Part shown: piece after piece, positions 28,068-36,246 of the stretch
Numbering within the stretch: the first letter of the stretch is position 1
Layout of the letters: each line of letters opens with the position of its first letter
Assembly: GCF_008042045.1 (NCBI RefSeq)
Contig: NZ_RDBP01000012.1
Location: 2,549,694-2,588,716 of the forward strand
Direction: 5' to 3'
DNA length: 39,023 bases
DNA from: Streptomyces sp. T39
Lineage (GTDB): Bacteria; Actinomycetota; Actinomycetes; Streptomycetales; Streptomycetaceae
The notes under the pieces: model-generated
Database searches by the model: none
What the model saw: the letters and a program-made list of their open reading frames with translations, nothing else
Told to the model about the DNA's origin: nothing
Translations under genes and position numbers: made by a program

Positions 28068-29525
28068 CTAGCCGCGCAGCGCCGCACGCATCACCGACCG
28101 CGCGATCGGCGCGGCACTCCCGCCGCCGCTGATCTCCGCGCGGTCGGCCGAGGCGTCCTCGACCACCACGGCCACCGCCACCCCCGGCTGCGGTGCGTCG
28201 TCGGCCTGTGCCCAGGAGATGAACCAGGCGTACGGGGTGCCCTTGTTGCCGACGCCGTGCTGGGCGGTGCCGGTCTTGCCGCCGACGGTCGCGCCGCCGA
28301 TGGCGGCCTTGCGGCCGGTGCCCTCCTCGACCGCCTGCACCATCATCTCGCGCAGCCGCATCGCGGTGGCCGGGTTCATCGCCTGCCGGTACGCCCGGGG
28401 GCCGTGGTGCTCGGCCGTCTCGCCGCCGGCCCGGGTGACCTTCTCCACGAGGTACGGCCGGCGCAGGGCCCCGCCTCCGGCGACGGCCGACGCGACCATC
28501 GCCATCTGCAACGGTGTCGCCGTGGTGTTGAACTGCCCGATCGACGACAGCGCCAGCTGGTCCGCCGACATGTCGGTGTCGAAGTTGGAGCGCGACACGG
28601 CGGCCGGGATCCGCAGCCCCGGGTCGTTGAAGCCGAACCCCGCAGCCGCCTCCACCATGCCCCGCAGGCCCACCCGGGCCCCGAGGCCGGCCATCACCGT
28701 GTTGCACGACCACTGGAGGGCGTAGGCGAGGGAGGCGTTCTCGCAGCCCTCGGCGGCGTCGGGCAGCACCGTGCTGGTGCCGGGCAGGACGTACGGGTGG
28801 GGGGTGCGGGTCGGGGCGTCCACGTCGTCGACCGTGCCCGAGTCCAGGGCCGCCGCCGCCGTCACGATCTTGAACGCGGAGCCGGGCGGATAGGTCTGCC
28901 GGATGGCCCTGTTGAGCATCGGCCGCGCCGGTGCCCCGTTCAGCCGCGCCCAGGCGTCCGCGCTGGCGCCGTCCGTCCCGGCGAAGCGGCCGGGGTCGTA
29001 GGACGGGCTGCTGACGAGCGCCAGGATCCGGCCGGAGGAGGGTTCGATCGCCGCGACCGCGCCGCGCCTGCCGTCCAGGCCCCGGTACGCGGCCTCCTGC
29101 ACGGCGGCCCTGATGGTGGTCACCACATGGCCGCCGGGCGGCCGGATCCGGTGGAGGCCGTCCCACAGCGGCAGCGGGGAGAGCACCGGATCGGTCCCGG
29201 CGAGGATGCCGTCCTCCAGGTTCTCCAGCAGGGACGTGCCGTAGGTCTGCGAGGCGTAGCCGGTCACGGGGGCGTAGAGCGGACCGTCGCGGTAGGTGCG
29301 TTCCCAGCGCAGCCTGCCGCCGGTGTCGCGGGAGCCGGTGACGGGGCCGGAGTCGACGAGGATGTCGCCGCGCGGCACGCCGTAGCGGGCGATGTCGGCG
29401 CGCCGGTTGCCCGGGTTCTCGTCGAGCGCGGGGGACTCGACGACCATGACGCGGGCGGCGTTGACCAGCAGCGCGGCCAGCAGCAGCGCGCAGATCCAGG
29501 CCGCGTGCCGGGTGCAGCGGATCAC
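28068..29525 (-). CDS. Penicillin-binding protein (transpeptidase, class B-like)
   Basis: Predicted 485-residue membrane-anchored transpeptidase. One N-terminal transmembrane helix (ICALLLAALLVNAARV, about 11-27) is followed by an extracytoplasmic part. The penicillin-binding motifs are Ser216-x-x-Lys219 (PPGSAFK), Ser273-Cys-Asn275 (SCN) and Lys417-Thr-Gly (GGKTGTAQ). It cross-links peptidoglycan and works with the SEDS glycosyltransferase of the preceding gene. GTG at 29525 overlaps the SEDS stop (GTGA), fixing the start and showing translational coupling. Length is typical of actinobacterial PbpA. Confidence 0.95.
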   Translation of the reverse strand: MIRCTRHAAWICALLLAALLVNAARVMVVESPALDENPGNRRADIARYGVPRGDILVDSGPVTGSRDTGGRLRWERTYRDGPLYAPVTGYASQTYGTSLLENLEDGILAGTDPVLSPLPLWDGLHRIRPPGGHVVTTIRAAVQEAAYRGLDGRRGAVAAIEPSSGRILALVSSPSYDPGRFAGTDGASADAWARLNGAPARPMLNRAIRQTYPPGSAFKIVTAAAALDSGTVDDVDAPTRTPHPYVLPGTSTVLPDAAEGCENASLAYALQWSCNTVMAGLGARVGLRGMVEAAAGFGFNDPGLRIPAAVSRSNFDTDMSADQLALSSIGQFNTTATPLQMAMVASAVAGGGALRRPYLVEKVTRAGGETAEHHGPRAYRQAMNPATAMRLREMMVQAVEEGTGRKAAIGGATVGGKTGTAQHGVGNKGTPYAWFISWAQADDAPQPGVAVAVVVEDASADRAEISGGGSAAPIARSVMRAALRG

Positions 29526-30904
29526 CGCAGGGCCACCGGGCGGGCGGGGGCGGCCTCCGGTTCGGCGGGCACGGGCCGTGGCGCGCGGGCCGCGTGGCTG
29601 AGCCGGATCAGCAGGGCCACGATCACCCAGTTGGTCACCACCGACGAGCCGCCCTGGGCGAGGAACGGCATCGCCATGCCGGTCAGCGGGATCAGTCCCG
29701 TCACCCCGCCGGCGATGACGAACACCTGGAGCGCGACGATCGACGACAGCCCGACCGCGAGCAGTGTGCCGAAGGCGTCGTCCAGCCCGGTGGCCGCCTG
29801 GAAGCCGCGGCCCACGAGCAGTCCGTACAGCAGCAGCAGGGCGGTCACTCCGGCGAGACCCAGTTCCTCGCCCGCGGTGGCGAGGATGAAGTCGGACTTG
29901 GCGGCGAAGCCGATGAGGACGGAGTGGCCGAGCCCCAGGCCGGTGCCCAACACGCCGCCGGTGCCGAAGGCGAACAGCGACTGGGCGAGCTGCCCGGCGC
30001 CCTGCCCGGATCCGATCCCCGCGTACGGGTCGAGCCAGTCCTCGACCCGACCGTGCACATGCGGCTCCAGCGTGCCGACGGCGTACGCCCCGGCGGCTGC
30101 GAGCATCAGTCCGACCGTGATCCAGCCGAGGCGTCCCGTCGCCACGTACAGCAGGACGACGAAGAGTCCGAAGAACAGCAGCGAGGTGCCGAGGTCGCGC
30201 TCCAGGACCAGCACCAGCATGCTCGTCAGCCAGACCCCGACGACCGGGCCTGCGGCCCGTCCGGCCGGCAGCCGCACCGCCCCGAGGGCGCGCCGGGCGG
30301 CGCCGGTGAGTGCCTCCCGGTGGGCGGCCAGCTGGGCGGCGAAGTACACGGTGAGCAGCACCTTCGCGAACTCGCCCGGCTGGAGGGAGAGTTCACCGAT
30401 CCTGATCCAGATCCGGGCGCCGTTGACCGGCGGGAAGAGGATGGGCGCGCAGAGCAGCAGGAGCGCCGCGGTGACGCAGGCGCGCGCGTGGCGGCGCAGG
30501 GCGCGGTGGTCGCCGAGGGCGATGACCGTGGCGACGCAGAGCGCCACCCCGAGCGCCGACCACACCAGCTGGGTGGGGGCGGCGATGTCCCGCGGGGTCT
30601 CCAGGTCGAGCCGGTGGATGAGGACCAGGCCCAGGCCGTTGAGCAGGACGGCGACGGGCAGCAGCAGCGGATCCGCCCAGGGGGCGCGGAAGCGGACGGC
30701 GAGATGGGCGACGAGGGCCAGTGCGCCGAGGCCCGCGCCGTAGCGGGCCGCGTCCGGGGGCACGGCGCCCTGGCGGGCGAGGCCGACGCAGGCGTAGCCG
30801 TACACGGAGACGAGGACGGCGCAGACCAGGAGCGACAGTTCGACGCCCCGCCGCCGGGCGGGGCGCTGCTCGGGCGGGGACGCTTCCGCCGTCGGTGCGG
30901 TCAT
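29522..30904 (-). CDS. FtsW/RodA/SpoVE (SEDS) peptidoglycan glycosyltransferase
   Basis: Predicted 460-residue polytopic membrane protein of the SEDS family, which polymerises lipid II into glycan strands. It has about ten transmembrane helices, the motifs LQPGEFAKVLL (174-184) and ERDLGTSLLFFG (235-246), and the loop WLDPYAGIGSGQGAGQLAQ with the likely catalytic Asp292. Pro/Ala-rich cytosolic tails lie at both ends. I chose the ATG at 30904; a TTG at 30913 would add three residues. Neither has a clear ribosome site, so leaderless translation is possible. Coupled to the PBP downstream. Confidence 0.95.
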   Translation of the reverse strand: MTAPTAEASPPEQRPARRRGVELSLLVCAVLVSVYGYACVGLARQGAVPPDAARYGAGLGALALVAHLAVRFRAPWADPLLLPVAVLLNGLGLVLIHRLDLETPRDIAAPTQLVWSALGVALCVATVIALGDHRALRRHARACVTAALLLLCAPILFPPVNGARIWIRIGELSLQPGEFAKVLLTVYFAAQLAAHREALTGAARRALGAVRLPAGRAAGPVVGVWLTSMLVLVLERDLGTSLLFFGLFVVLLYVATGRLGWITVGLMLAAAGAYAVGTLEPHVHGRVEDWLDPYAGIGSGQGAGQLAQSLFAFGTGGVLGTGLGLGHSVLIGFAAKSDFILATAGEELGLAGVTALLLLYGLLVGRGFQAATGLDDAFGTLLAVGLSSIVALQVFVIAGGVTGLIPLTGMAMPFLAQGGSSVVTNWVIVALLIRLSHAARAPRPVPAEPEAAPARPVALR

Positions 30905-31048
30905 GCCACGCAACGTAGCAAGCCGTCAGAGTGTTTGTCCCTTTATGTCATAGTGCGTCCTCGCTCTGCCGCCCGCGCCGGGCCGGCGCCCCGCCGCGCC
31001 CGGGTCGCCGGGACGTCCTCCCGGCGACCCAAGGGAAGTGACGTTTCC

Positions 31049-31375
31049 TCAGTGCTGGTACGGGTTCTGCCCGCCCGGCTGACCACCCTGCCCCGCGGCC
31101 TGCCCCTGTCCGTACTGCTGCCCGCCCTGGGCCTGGCCGCCCGCGGCCTGGAGCTGGAGCTGCTCCGCCTGCGCCGAGGTGATCTGCTGCTCGGCGCCGC
31201 AGAAGGTGCACTGCGTCGCGTACTTCGTCGAGAACGGGAACAGCGGGACGAAGAACAGGGTGAACTTGGTGACGCGCTTGCGCAGGGTGTGGGCCGAGGG
31301 GTTGCCGCAGTGGCCGCAGACCAGCGTGAGGATGGCCAGCTGGTACAGATAGCCCTTGGTGCCGAAGATGATCAT
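31049..31375 (-). CDS. Zinc-ribbon membrane-type protein
   Basis: Predicted 108-residue protein with two CxxC knuckles (VCGHCGN and CTFCGAE), 37 residues apart, that should bind one zinc ion. Between them is RKRVTKFTLFFVPLFPFSTKY, a hydrophobic stretch that may contact the membrane. The tail is Gln/Gly-rich and probably disordered. ATG at 31375 follows GGAGG at 9 nt. It lies 56 bp after the HEAT-repeat gene on the same strand and may share its transcript. Function unknown. Confidence 0.83.
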   Translation of the reverse strand: MIIFGTKGYLYQLAILTLVCGHCGNPSAHTLRKRVTKFTLFFVPLFPFSTKYATQCTFCGAEQQITSAQAEQLQLQAAGGQAQGGQQYGQGQAAGQGGQPGGQNPYQH

Positions 31376-31431
31376 TTCCGATGTCCTCCGTCGTGATCCG
31401 CCACTCGCCGGTGGGCCGGGGCCCGTGCGGT

Positions 31432-33528
31432 TCACGGCGTCCCCGTGACCGCCCGCCTGCACAGCGCCAGCAGTCTCTCGTCCTCAAAGATGTCATGACC
31501 GCCCGTGCTGCCGCCCACCGCGTTGTGGCGGCGCAGCGTCAGCAGTTCGCGGTCCACCAGCCGGTCGGCGCCGTCCGCCTCCCGCGTCGACAGGTCGGCC
31601 AGCGCCCCGGCCACCCGCACCCGGGCGTGCGGCATCTCGGCCCACGCCCGGCGCAGCACCGGCCAGGCCCGGTCCGGATCGCCGGTCACGCGCCACAGTG
31701 CCGCCGCCGCCTCCACCCTGGTCCACGGCTCGGCCGACCACAGCAGCGAGCCGAGCAGGGGGGCGGCGGGGGCACCGGCCGCGCCGAGGCCGCCCACCAC
31801 GGTGGCCGCCGCGCGCCGCCCGTCGTGGTCCGGCCCGCCCAGCAGGCCGCACAGCGCCGGCAGGACCGCGTCCGCGTCCCGCTCGATCGCCCAGAGCGCA
31901 CCCGCGGCCCGCGCGCCGGCCTCGGGGGGCAGCCCGGCGGGCGGTGCGCAGAGCAGGGCCCGCAGTTCGGGGGCGGCGGGCGCGGCCGCCGGCCCGAAGG
32001 CGGTGAGCGTCCGCAGGGCCTCGCCGACGACCAGCTCGCGTCCGTGGTCCGGGGCGCCGCGCAGCACCCGCAGCACCGCGGGCACCGCGTCCGGCAGCAG
32101 GTCGGCCGCCCGCAGCGCCGACAGGCCCCGCAGGAGCGGAGTGGCCCGCTCGGGCAGACGCCCGTCCAGCCGGACCCCGGCGAGCAGGTCGCACAGGGCG
32201 GGCGCCAGCGGTGCCGCCGCCGTTCCCAGGCCGTCGAGCGAGGACGCCAGATCGCCGGCGGCGTCGCCCTGCCCGAGGATGCCGGCGAGGACCGGGACCA
32301 CCCGCGGGTCGCCCGCCCTGACCAGTGCCATGACCGCGGGGCCCAGCCGGGCCGGGCCCTCGCCCCAGGAGCGCACCCAGCAGCCCGGGTCGGCCTCCAC
32401 CCGCTCCAGCAGCGCGTCCGCGGCGGGCACGGCCAGCTGGAACAGGCCGCCCAGTACGCCGGCGGCCGCGTCCGCGAGCCGGGGCTCGCAGTCGCCGACC
32501 TGCTCCCCGAGCAGGACGACCAGGTCGTCGTAGGCGCCGCGCCAGGTGCGCAGCAGGTTCTCGCTCATCCGCACCGCGTCCAGCCGGCGGTCCCGGTCGG
32601 TCCTGCTCAGCTGGTCGGCGAGCAGGGCGATGCGGTCCTCCACCCGGTCGCCGAGACCGGTGTGGAGGGTGCGCAGCAGATCCGCGGTCCAGGGGGCCGC
32701 CAGGCCGGCCACCGCGGCCGCCCGGATCTCCCGGGGCGGACCGGTGAAGGAGGCCGGCAGCGGATCGGCGGCGGCTATCGCCGCCGCCTCCTCGTCCAGC
32801 CTGCGCAGCATCGTGTTCACCCAGGGCACGACGTCGTGCGGCAGCGCGGCGGGCGCGCAGCGGGCGAGCTGCGCGAGGGCGCCCAGGCGCAGGCCCGTGC
32901 AGTAGGCGGGGCCGGTGACGGTGGTCAGCCATTCGACGACGTCCGGCGTCAGGTCCTTGTGCCGGAGCGCTATCCGCCCGCCCGCCTCCACGCAGGCGAG
33001 GCGCACCTCGTCGTCCTTCTCGACCTCCAGCCGGTGCCGCAGCAGGCGCAGCACCCGTACCGGGTCGCTGTGCAGGCTCGCCAGCGTCAGCGGGACCACC
33101 AGCCGCACCTCGCGGTCGTGGTCCCCCGCCAGGTCCAGGAACACCTCGCAGCCCGCGGTGACCGCCGACGCGGCCATGGCGTAGTTGGCCGCGTCCTCGA
33201 ATCCCTCGTCGTCGGGGTCCAGTTCGTCGTCGCCGTCGAGATCGATGCCGCCGATGCTCGTCAGCAGCTCGATGATCGCCGCCCGGTCCTCGACCAGCGG
33301 ATCGGCCACGAGTTCCATCAGGAACGGTATGCAGGCGAGCGTCGAGTCGTAGACGTCGCCGTGGTGATGCACCGTCCCGTACATCCCGTCGAGCGCGCTC
33401 TCCCGTTCCGACGGGTCCGCGGACGCCAGTCCCCGCAGTAACTCCGGCACGTTGTCGGCCGGGCCGTAGGAATGCTCGAGAGAGGCCCAGTCGACCTCGT
33501 CGATCCCCGCGAACACCATTGCCCCCAT
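31432..33528 (-). CDS. HEAT-repeat protein
   Basis: Predicted 698-residue soluble protein made of repeated paired helices with A/L-rich consensus stretches (for example AAPLAPALCDLLAGVRLDG and AAATVVGGLGAAGAPAAPLLGSLLWSAEPW). The repeats run through almost the whole length. The N-terminus (FAGIDEVDWASLEHSYGPADNVPELLRGL) is not a repeat. Such solenoids bind other proteins; no partner is visible besides the zinc-ribbon gene downstream. ATG at 33528 has AGGG at 8 nt; a second ATG lies at 33519. No enzyme motif seen. Confidence 0.88.
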   Translation of the reverse strand: MGAMVFAGIDEVDWASLEHSYGPADNVPELLRGLASADPSERESALDGMYGTVHHHGDVYDSTLACIPFLMELVADPLVEDRAAIIELLTSIGGIDLDGDDELDPDDEGFEDAANYAMAASAVTAGCEVFLDLAGDHDREVRLVVPLTLASLHSDPVRVLRLLRHRLEVEKDDEVRLACVEAGGRIALRHKDLTPDVVEWLTTVTGPAYCTGLRLGALAQLARCAPAALPHDVVPWVNTMLRRLDEEAAAIAAADPLPASFTGPPREIRAAAVAGLAAPWTADLLRTLHTGLGDRVEDRIALLADQLSRTDRDRRLDAVRMSENLLRTWRGAYDDLVVLLGEQVGDCEPRLADAAAGVLGGLFQLAVPAADALLERVEADPGCWVRSWGEGPARLGPAVMALVRAGDPRVVPVLAGILGQGDAAGDLASSLDGLGTAAAPLAPALCDLLAGVRLDGRLPERATPLLRGLSALRAADLLPDAVPAVLRVLRGAPDHGRELVVGEALRTLTAFGPAAAPAAPELRALLCAPPAGLPPEAGARAAGALWAIERDADAVLPALCGLLGGPDHDGRRAAATVVGGLGAAGAPAAPLLGSLLWSAEPWTRVEAAAALWRVTGDPDRAWPVLRRAWAEMPHARVRVAGALADLSTREADGADRLVDRELLTLRRHNAVGGSTGGHDIFEDERLLALCRRAVTGTP

Positions 33529-33863
33529 CCAGGAACCCTTGCGCCGTCCATGTGTCTGGGGAGAGTGTGCCCCACGACCCGGACAGGGCGACCGGTATCA
33601 CGCCGCTTGCCGTGCCGCCGGGCCGCCCCCGCCGGCCTGCTCGGCCGCCTCCCGTGCCGACACCGTGACCGCCGCTTGCGGGGAATGCGGTTGAACGGCG
33701 CACAATACCGGGTGCGGATCATCCTTTGTCGGGATCTTCCGGACGTGTGCGCCCGCCCGGGGCGGGCGCGGCACAACGGCCGGATCAAGGTGGTTCCCGC
33801 CCGGTACGGTCGGCGCGGGCTCTCGGCCGGCACCGGGCGGCACGGGTTGTCGACCGGTTCGGG
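33529..33863. other. Spacer with hairpin between the NTF2-like and HEAT genes
   Basis: This 335-bp gap holds no convincing gene. A perfect 9-bp GC hairpin (33749-33757 with 33761-33769) could end the NTF2-like transcript. The remainder must carry the promoter for the HEAT gene, but I see no clear -35/-10 pair. Confidence 0.5.
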
Positions 33864-34295
33864 TCAGCGCAGGTTCTCGCCCCAGCCGCTCTGGACCATG
33901 GTCTGGAACGCCCATCCGCCCTCCCGGCGGATCAGCACGTCCGCGTAGCGCAGCCGCTGGGTCGCCCCGCCCGCGGTCATGACCGAGTCGGTGAAGACGA
34001 CGGCCATCGCGGGGGAGAGGAAGACGGGGGTGCGCTCGGAGGTGAACGAGAGGGCCTCGCCGCCCTGGCCCATCACCTGCGTCATGGTGGCGACGAACTG
34101 CTCCCGGTCCCACTGGGCCGAGGCGCCCGTGCCGGCGGCGTCGTCGCTGACCAGGTTGAGCGGGAAGACGGCCATGTCGGCCATGCCCTCCACGTCCCGC
34201 GCGGCGCTGAGCGCGTCGTAGGCCGCGAACCACCGCTCGATCTCCGCCAGGTCCTCGGGGGTGGGGGTGTATCCGGTCTCGGGCAGGGTGGTCAT
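33864..34295 (-). CDS. NTF2/SnoaL-like protein (SgcJ/EcaC type)
   Basis: Predicted 143-residue soluble protein of the cone-shaped NTF2 fold: N-terminal helices (EDLAEIERWFAAYDALSAARDVEGMADM), then strands ending in LRYADVLIRREGGWAFQTMVQSGW. This is the SgcJ/EcaC arrangement, a family with no clear common reaction. ATG at 34295 follows GAGGAG. It is alone; its upstream region has a palindromic site. Confidence 0.82.
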   Translation of the reverse strand: MTTLPETGYTPTPEDLAEIERWFAAYDALSAARDVEGMADMAVFPLNLVSDDAAGTGASAQWDREQFVATMTQVMGQGGEALSFTSERTPVFLSPAMAVVFTDSVMTAGGATQRLRYADVLIRREGGWAFQTMVQSGWGENLR

Positions 34296-34357
34296 GCGGA
34301 CTCCTCGCTGTTCACGTGGGCTGCCGGGTGCCCGAAGGTACTGCCCGCCTCCCTCGG

Positions 34358-34373
34358 TAGTCAAACTTGATTA
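34358..34373. promoter_or_regulatory. Near-palindromic operator candidate upstream of the NTF2-like gene
   Basis: TAGTCAAACTTGATTA has 7-bp arms with one mismatch, in an AT-rich island of a GC-rich region, 62 bp before the start codon. TCAA-TTGA half sites are typical of MarR/HxlR-type regulators. No such regulator is adjacent. Confidence 0.45.
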
Positions 34374-34398
34374 ATAGGGGGACCGGCCCGGCCCCGGG

Positions 34399-35307
34399 TC
34401 ATGGCTCCTGCTCCTGGGGCAGCCGCAGCCGCAGCACCGTGACGACCGGGTGCCGGGTCGTCCCCAGCTCCACCTCGGCCGTCGTGCCCGCCGCCACGAG
34501 CCGGTAGGCGACCTCGCCCACACCGACCGCCGTCGCCGTGCCCCCGCCCGCGAGCATCCGGCCGGCGAGGACCGCCCCGGCCTGGGCGCGCAGCGCCGGC
34601 GGGAGCGGGGCCGAGACCACCGGGGTGTCGTCGTCCGGCAGCGTCAGGACCAGCGCGGACGGGCGCGCCGGCGGGCCGGTGAAGCCGGTCACCGCCGCGT
34701 CCCTCCCGGTCGTGTGCCGCAGCTTGCGCCAGGCGCGGCTCCCGCCCCGGTACGCCTGGTCCACCCGCTTGATCACCAGCCCCTCGACGCCGATCGTGTG
34801 CAGCGTCCCGAACCACGTCAGCGCCTCGTCCGCGTCCCGTGTCATCGGCACCGGCTGCAACGGCGGCCCCAGCGGACCCACCAGCGCCTCCAGCCGTGCC
34901 CGCCGCTCCCCGTACGGGAGCGGCCGCAGGTCCTCGCCGTCCTCCGCGAGCAGGTCGAACGCCGCGTACGAGGCGGGCAGCGCCCGGGCGAGCGCGGGCG
35001 CCCGGGAGGCGGTGGCGGCCGCCCGGCGCTGCACGGCCGCGAAGTCGGTGCGGCCCTGACGCCACACGACGACCTCCCCGTCGAGCACCGTCCCGTCCGG
35101 CAGCCGCCGCGCCGCGCCGGCGAGGTCGGGGAACGCGCCCGTCACGATCCGCCCGGACCGCGCCTGGAGCAGCACCCCCGCCTCCCGCACGAAGACCACC
35201 ATCCGGTGACCGTCGAACTTGGGCTCGTAGGCGAGGTCCGCCCCGCGCGGCAGGGAGCTCACCGGCTCCGCCGACGCCACCCGCAGCGGAGGGCCCGGAG
35301 CGCTCAC
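34399..35307 (-). CDS. ATP-dependent DNA ligase (LigC/LigD-ligase type)
   Basis: Predicted 302-residue nucleotidyltransferase. Motif I is AYEPKFDGHR with the AMP-accepting Lys30; motif III AAFDLLAE, motif IV EGLVIK and motif V RKLRH follow. A C-terminal OB-fold region ends the protein. The GTG at 35307 overlaps the LigD polymerase stop (GTGA), so translation is coupled. It would seal the ends aligned by Ku and filled by the LigD polymerase. Confidence 0.93.
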   Translation of the reverse strand: MSAPGPPLRVASAEPVSSLPRGADLAYEPKFDGHRMVVFVREAGVLLQARSGRIVTGAFPDLAGAARRLPDGTVLDGEVVVWRQGRTDFAAVQRRAAATASRAPALARALPASYAAFDLLAEDGEDLRPLPYGERRARLEALVGPLGPPLQPVPMTRDADEALTWFGTLHTIGVEGLVIKRVDQAYRGGSRAWRKLRHTTGRDAAVTGFTGPPARPSALVLTLPDDDTPVVSAPLPPALRAQAGAVLAGRMLAGGGTATAVGVGEVAYRLVAAGTTAEVELGTTRHPVVTVLRLRLPQEQEP

Positions 35308-36179
35308 GGCAGGCTCCCCGGACGCTCCGGGTCGGCCAGCGGCGCGAGCAGGTCCCCCAGACGCGCGAGGCGCGGGGCGATGTCGCCGATCGTGAACACC
35401 AGCTCGCCGCCCGCCGCGATCTCGTCCCAGCTCACGGGGGCCGAGACGGTCGGCTCGGCGCGGGCCCGCAGGGTGTAGGGGGTGGCCGTGGTCTTCGCCG
35501 CCGCGTTCTGGCTGTGGTCGACGAAGACCTTCCCCGGCCGCAGCGCCCGCGCCATCCGGTGCAGCACCAGCCGGGGCAGCGCCGCCTCGCCGGCCACGGC
35601 CAGCGCCTTCGCATAGGCCGACACCCGCGCGGACGGCGTCGGCGTGAGCGGGACGAGCAGGTGGAGGCCCTTGGAACCCGAGGTCTTCGCGTACGCGTCG
35701 AGGCCGTCCTCCGCCAGCCGGTCGCGCAGCCAGAGCGCGACCTCGCAGCACTCGTCGATCCCGGCCGGCGGGCCGGGGTCGAGGTCGAACACCATGCGGT
35801 CGGCGACGCCCGGATCACCGGCCCGCCACTGCGGGGTGTGGAACTCGACCACCAGATTGGCCGCCCACACCAGCGACGCCAGGCCGTCCACGACGACCTG
35901 GCGGGCGCCGGGGTCCTCGGAGCGCGGGACCGGGGCCGTGCGCACCCATCCGGGCATCCCCTGGGGCGGGTTCTTGGTGAAGAACACCTGCCCGCCGGGC
36001 CCGTCCGGATAGCGCAGGAAGGAGACCGGCCGGTCCCTCAGATGGGGGAGGATCACCTCCGCCGTGACGGCGTAGTAGTGGACGATCTCGCCCTTGGTGG
36101 TCCCGGTGGCGGGGTGGATGACCTTGTCCAGATTGGTGAGCGTCAGCCGTCGCCCCTCCACCTCGGTGATCGGCGTCAT
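35304..36179 (-). CDS. ligD: LigD polymerase/primase domain protein
   Basis: Predicted 291-residue single-domain protein of the archaeo-eukaryotic primase type used in bacterial non-homologous end joining. The metal ligands are Asp132 and Asp134 (MVFDLDPG) and Asp221 (VFVDHSQN), the spacing expected for this family. Other conserved parts are PVSFLRYPDG, FFTKN and SGSKGLHLLVPL. In many bacteria the polymerase, nuclease and ligase domains are fused; here ligase and polymerase are separate genes and no nuclease is present. I chose the ATG at 36179; there is no obvious ribosome site, so it may be leaderless. Divergent from ku. Confidence 0.93.
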   Translation of the reverse strand: MTPITEVEGRRLTLTNLDKVIHPATGTTKGEIVHYYAVTAEVILPHLRDRPVSFLRYPDGPGGQVFFTKNPPQGMPGWVRTAPVPRSEDPGARQVVVDGLASLVWAANLVVEFHTPQWRAGDPGVADRMVFDLDPGPPAGIDECCEVALWLRDRLAEDGLDAYAKTSGSKGLHLLVPLTPTPSARVSAYAKALAVAGEAALPRLVLHRMARALRPGKVFVDHSQNAAAKTTATPYTLRARAEPTVSAPVSWDEIAAGGELVFTIGDIAPRLARLGDLLAPLADPERPGSLP

Positions 36180-36195
36180 ACGATGAGAATCCCAT

Positions 36196-36229
36196 GATTT
36201 CGGGACCAAAGGGATTTCGGGACCAAAGG
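36196..36229. repeat. 17-bp perfect tandem repeat between ligD and ku
   Basis: Two adjacent copies of GATTTCGGGACCAAAGG (36196-36212 and 36213-36229) fill half of the 67-bp divergent gap, ending 17 bp before the ku start. They may be a pair of operator sites or a slippage duplication. Confidence 0.95.
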
Positions 36230-36246
36230 CACGGAAGGGGCACGGC

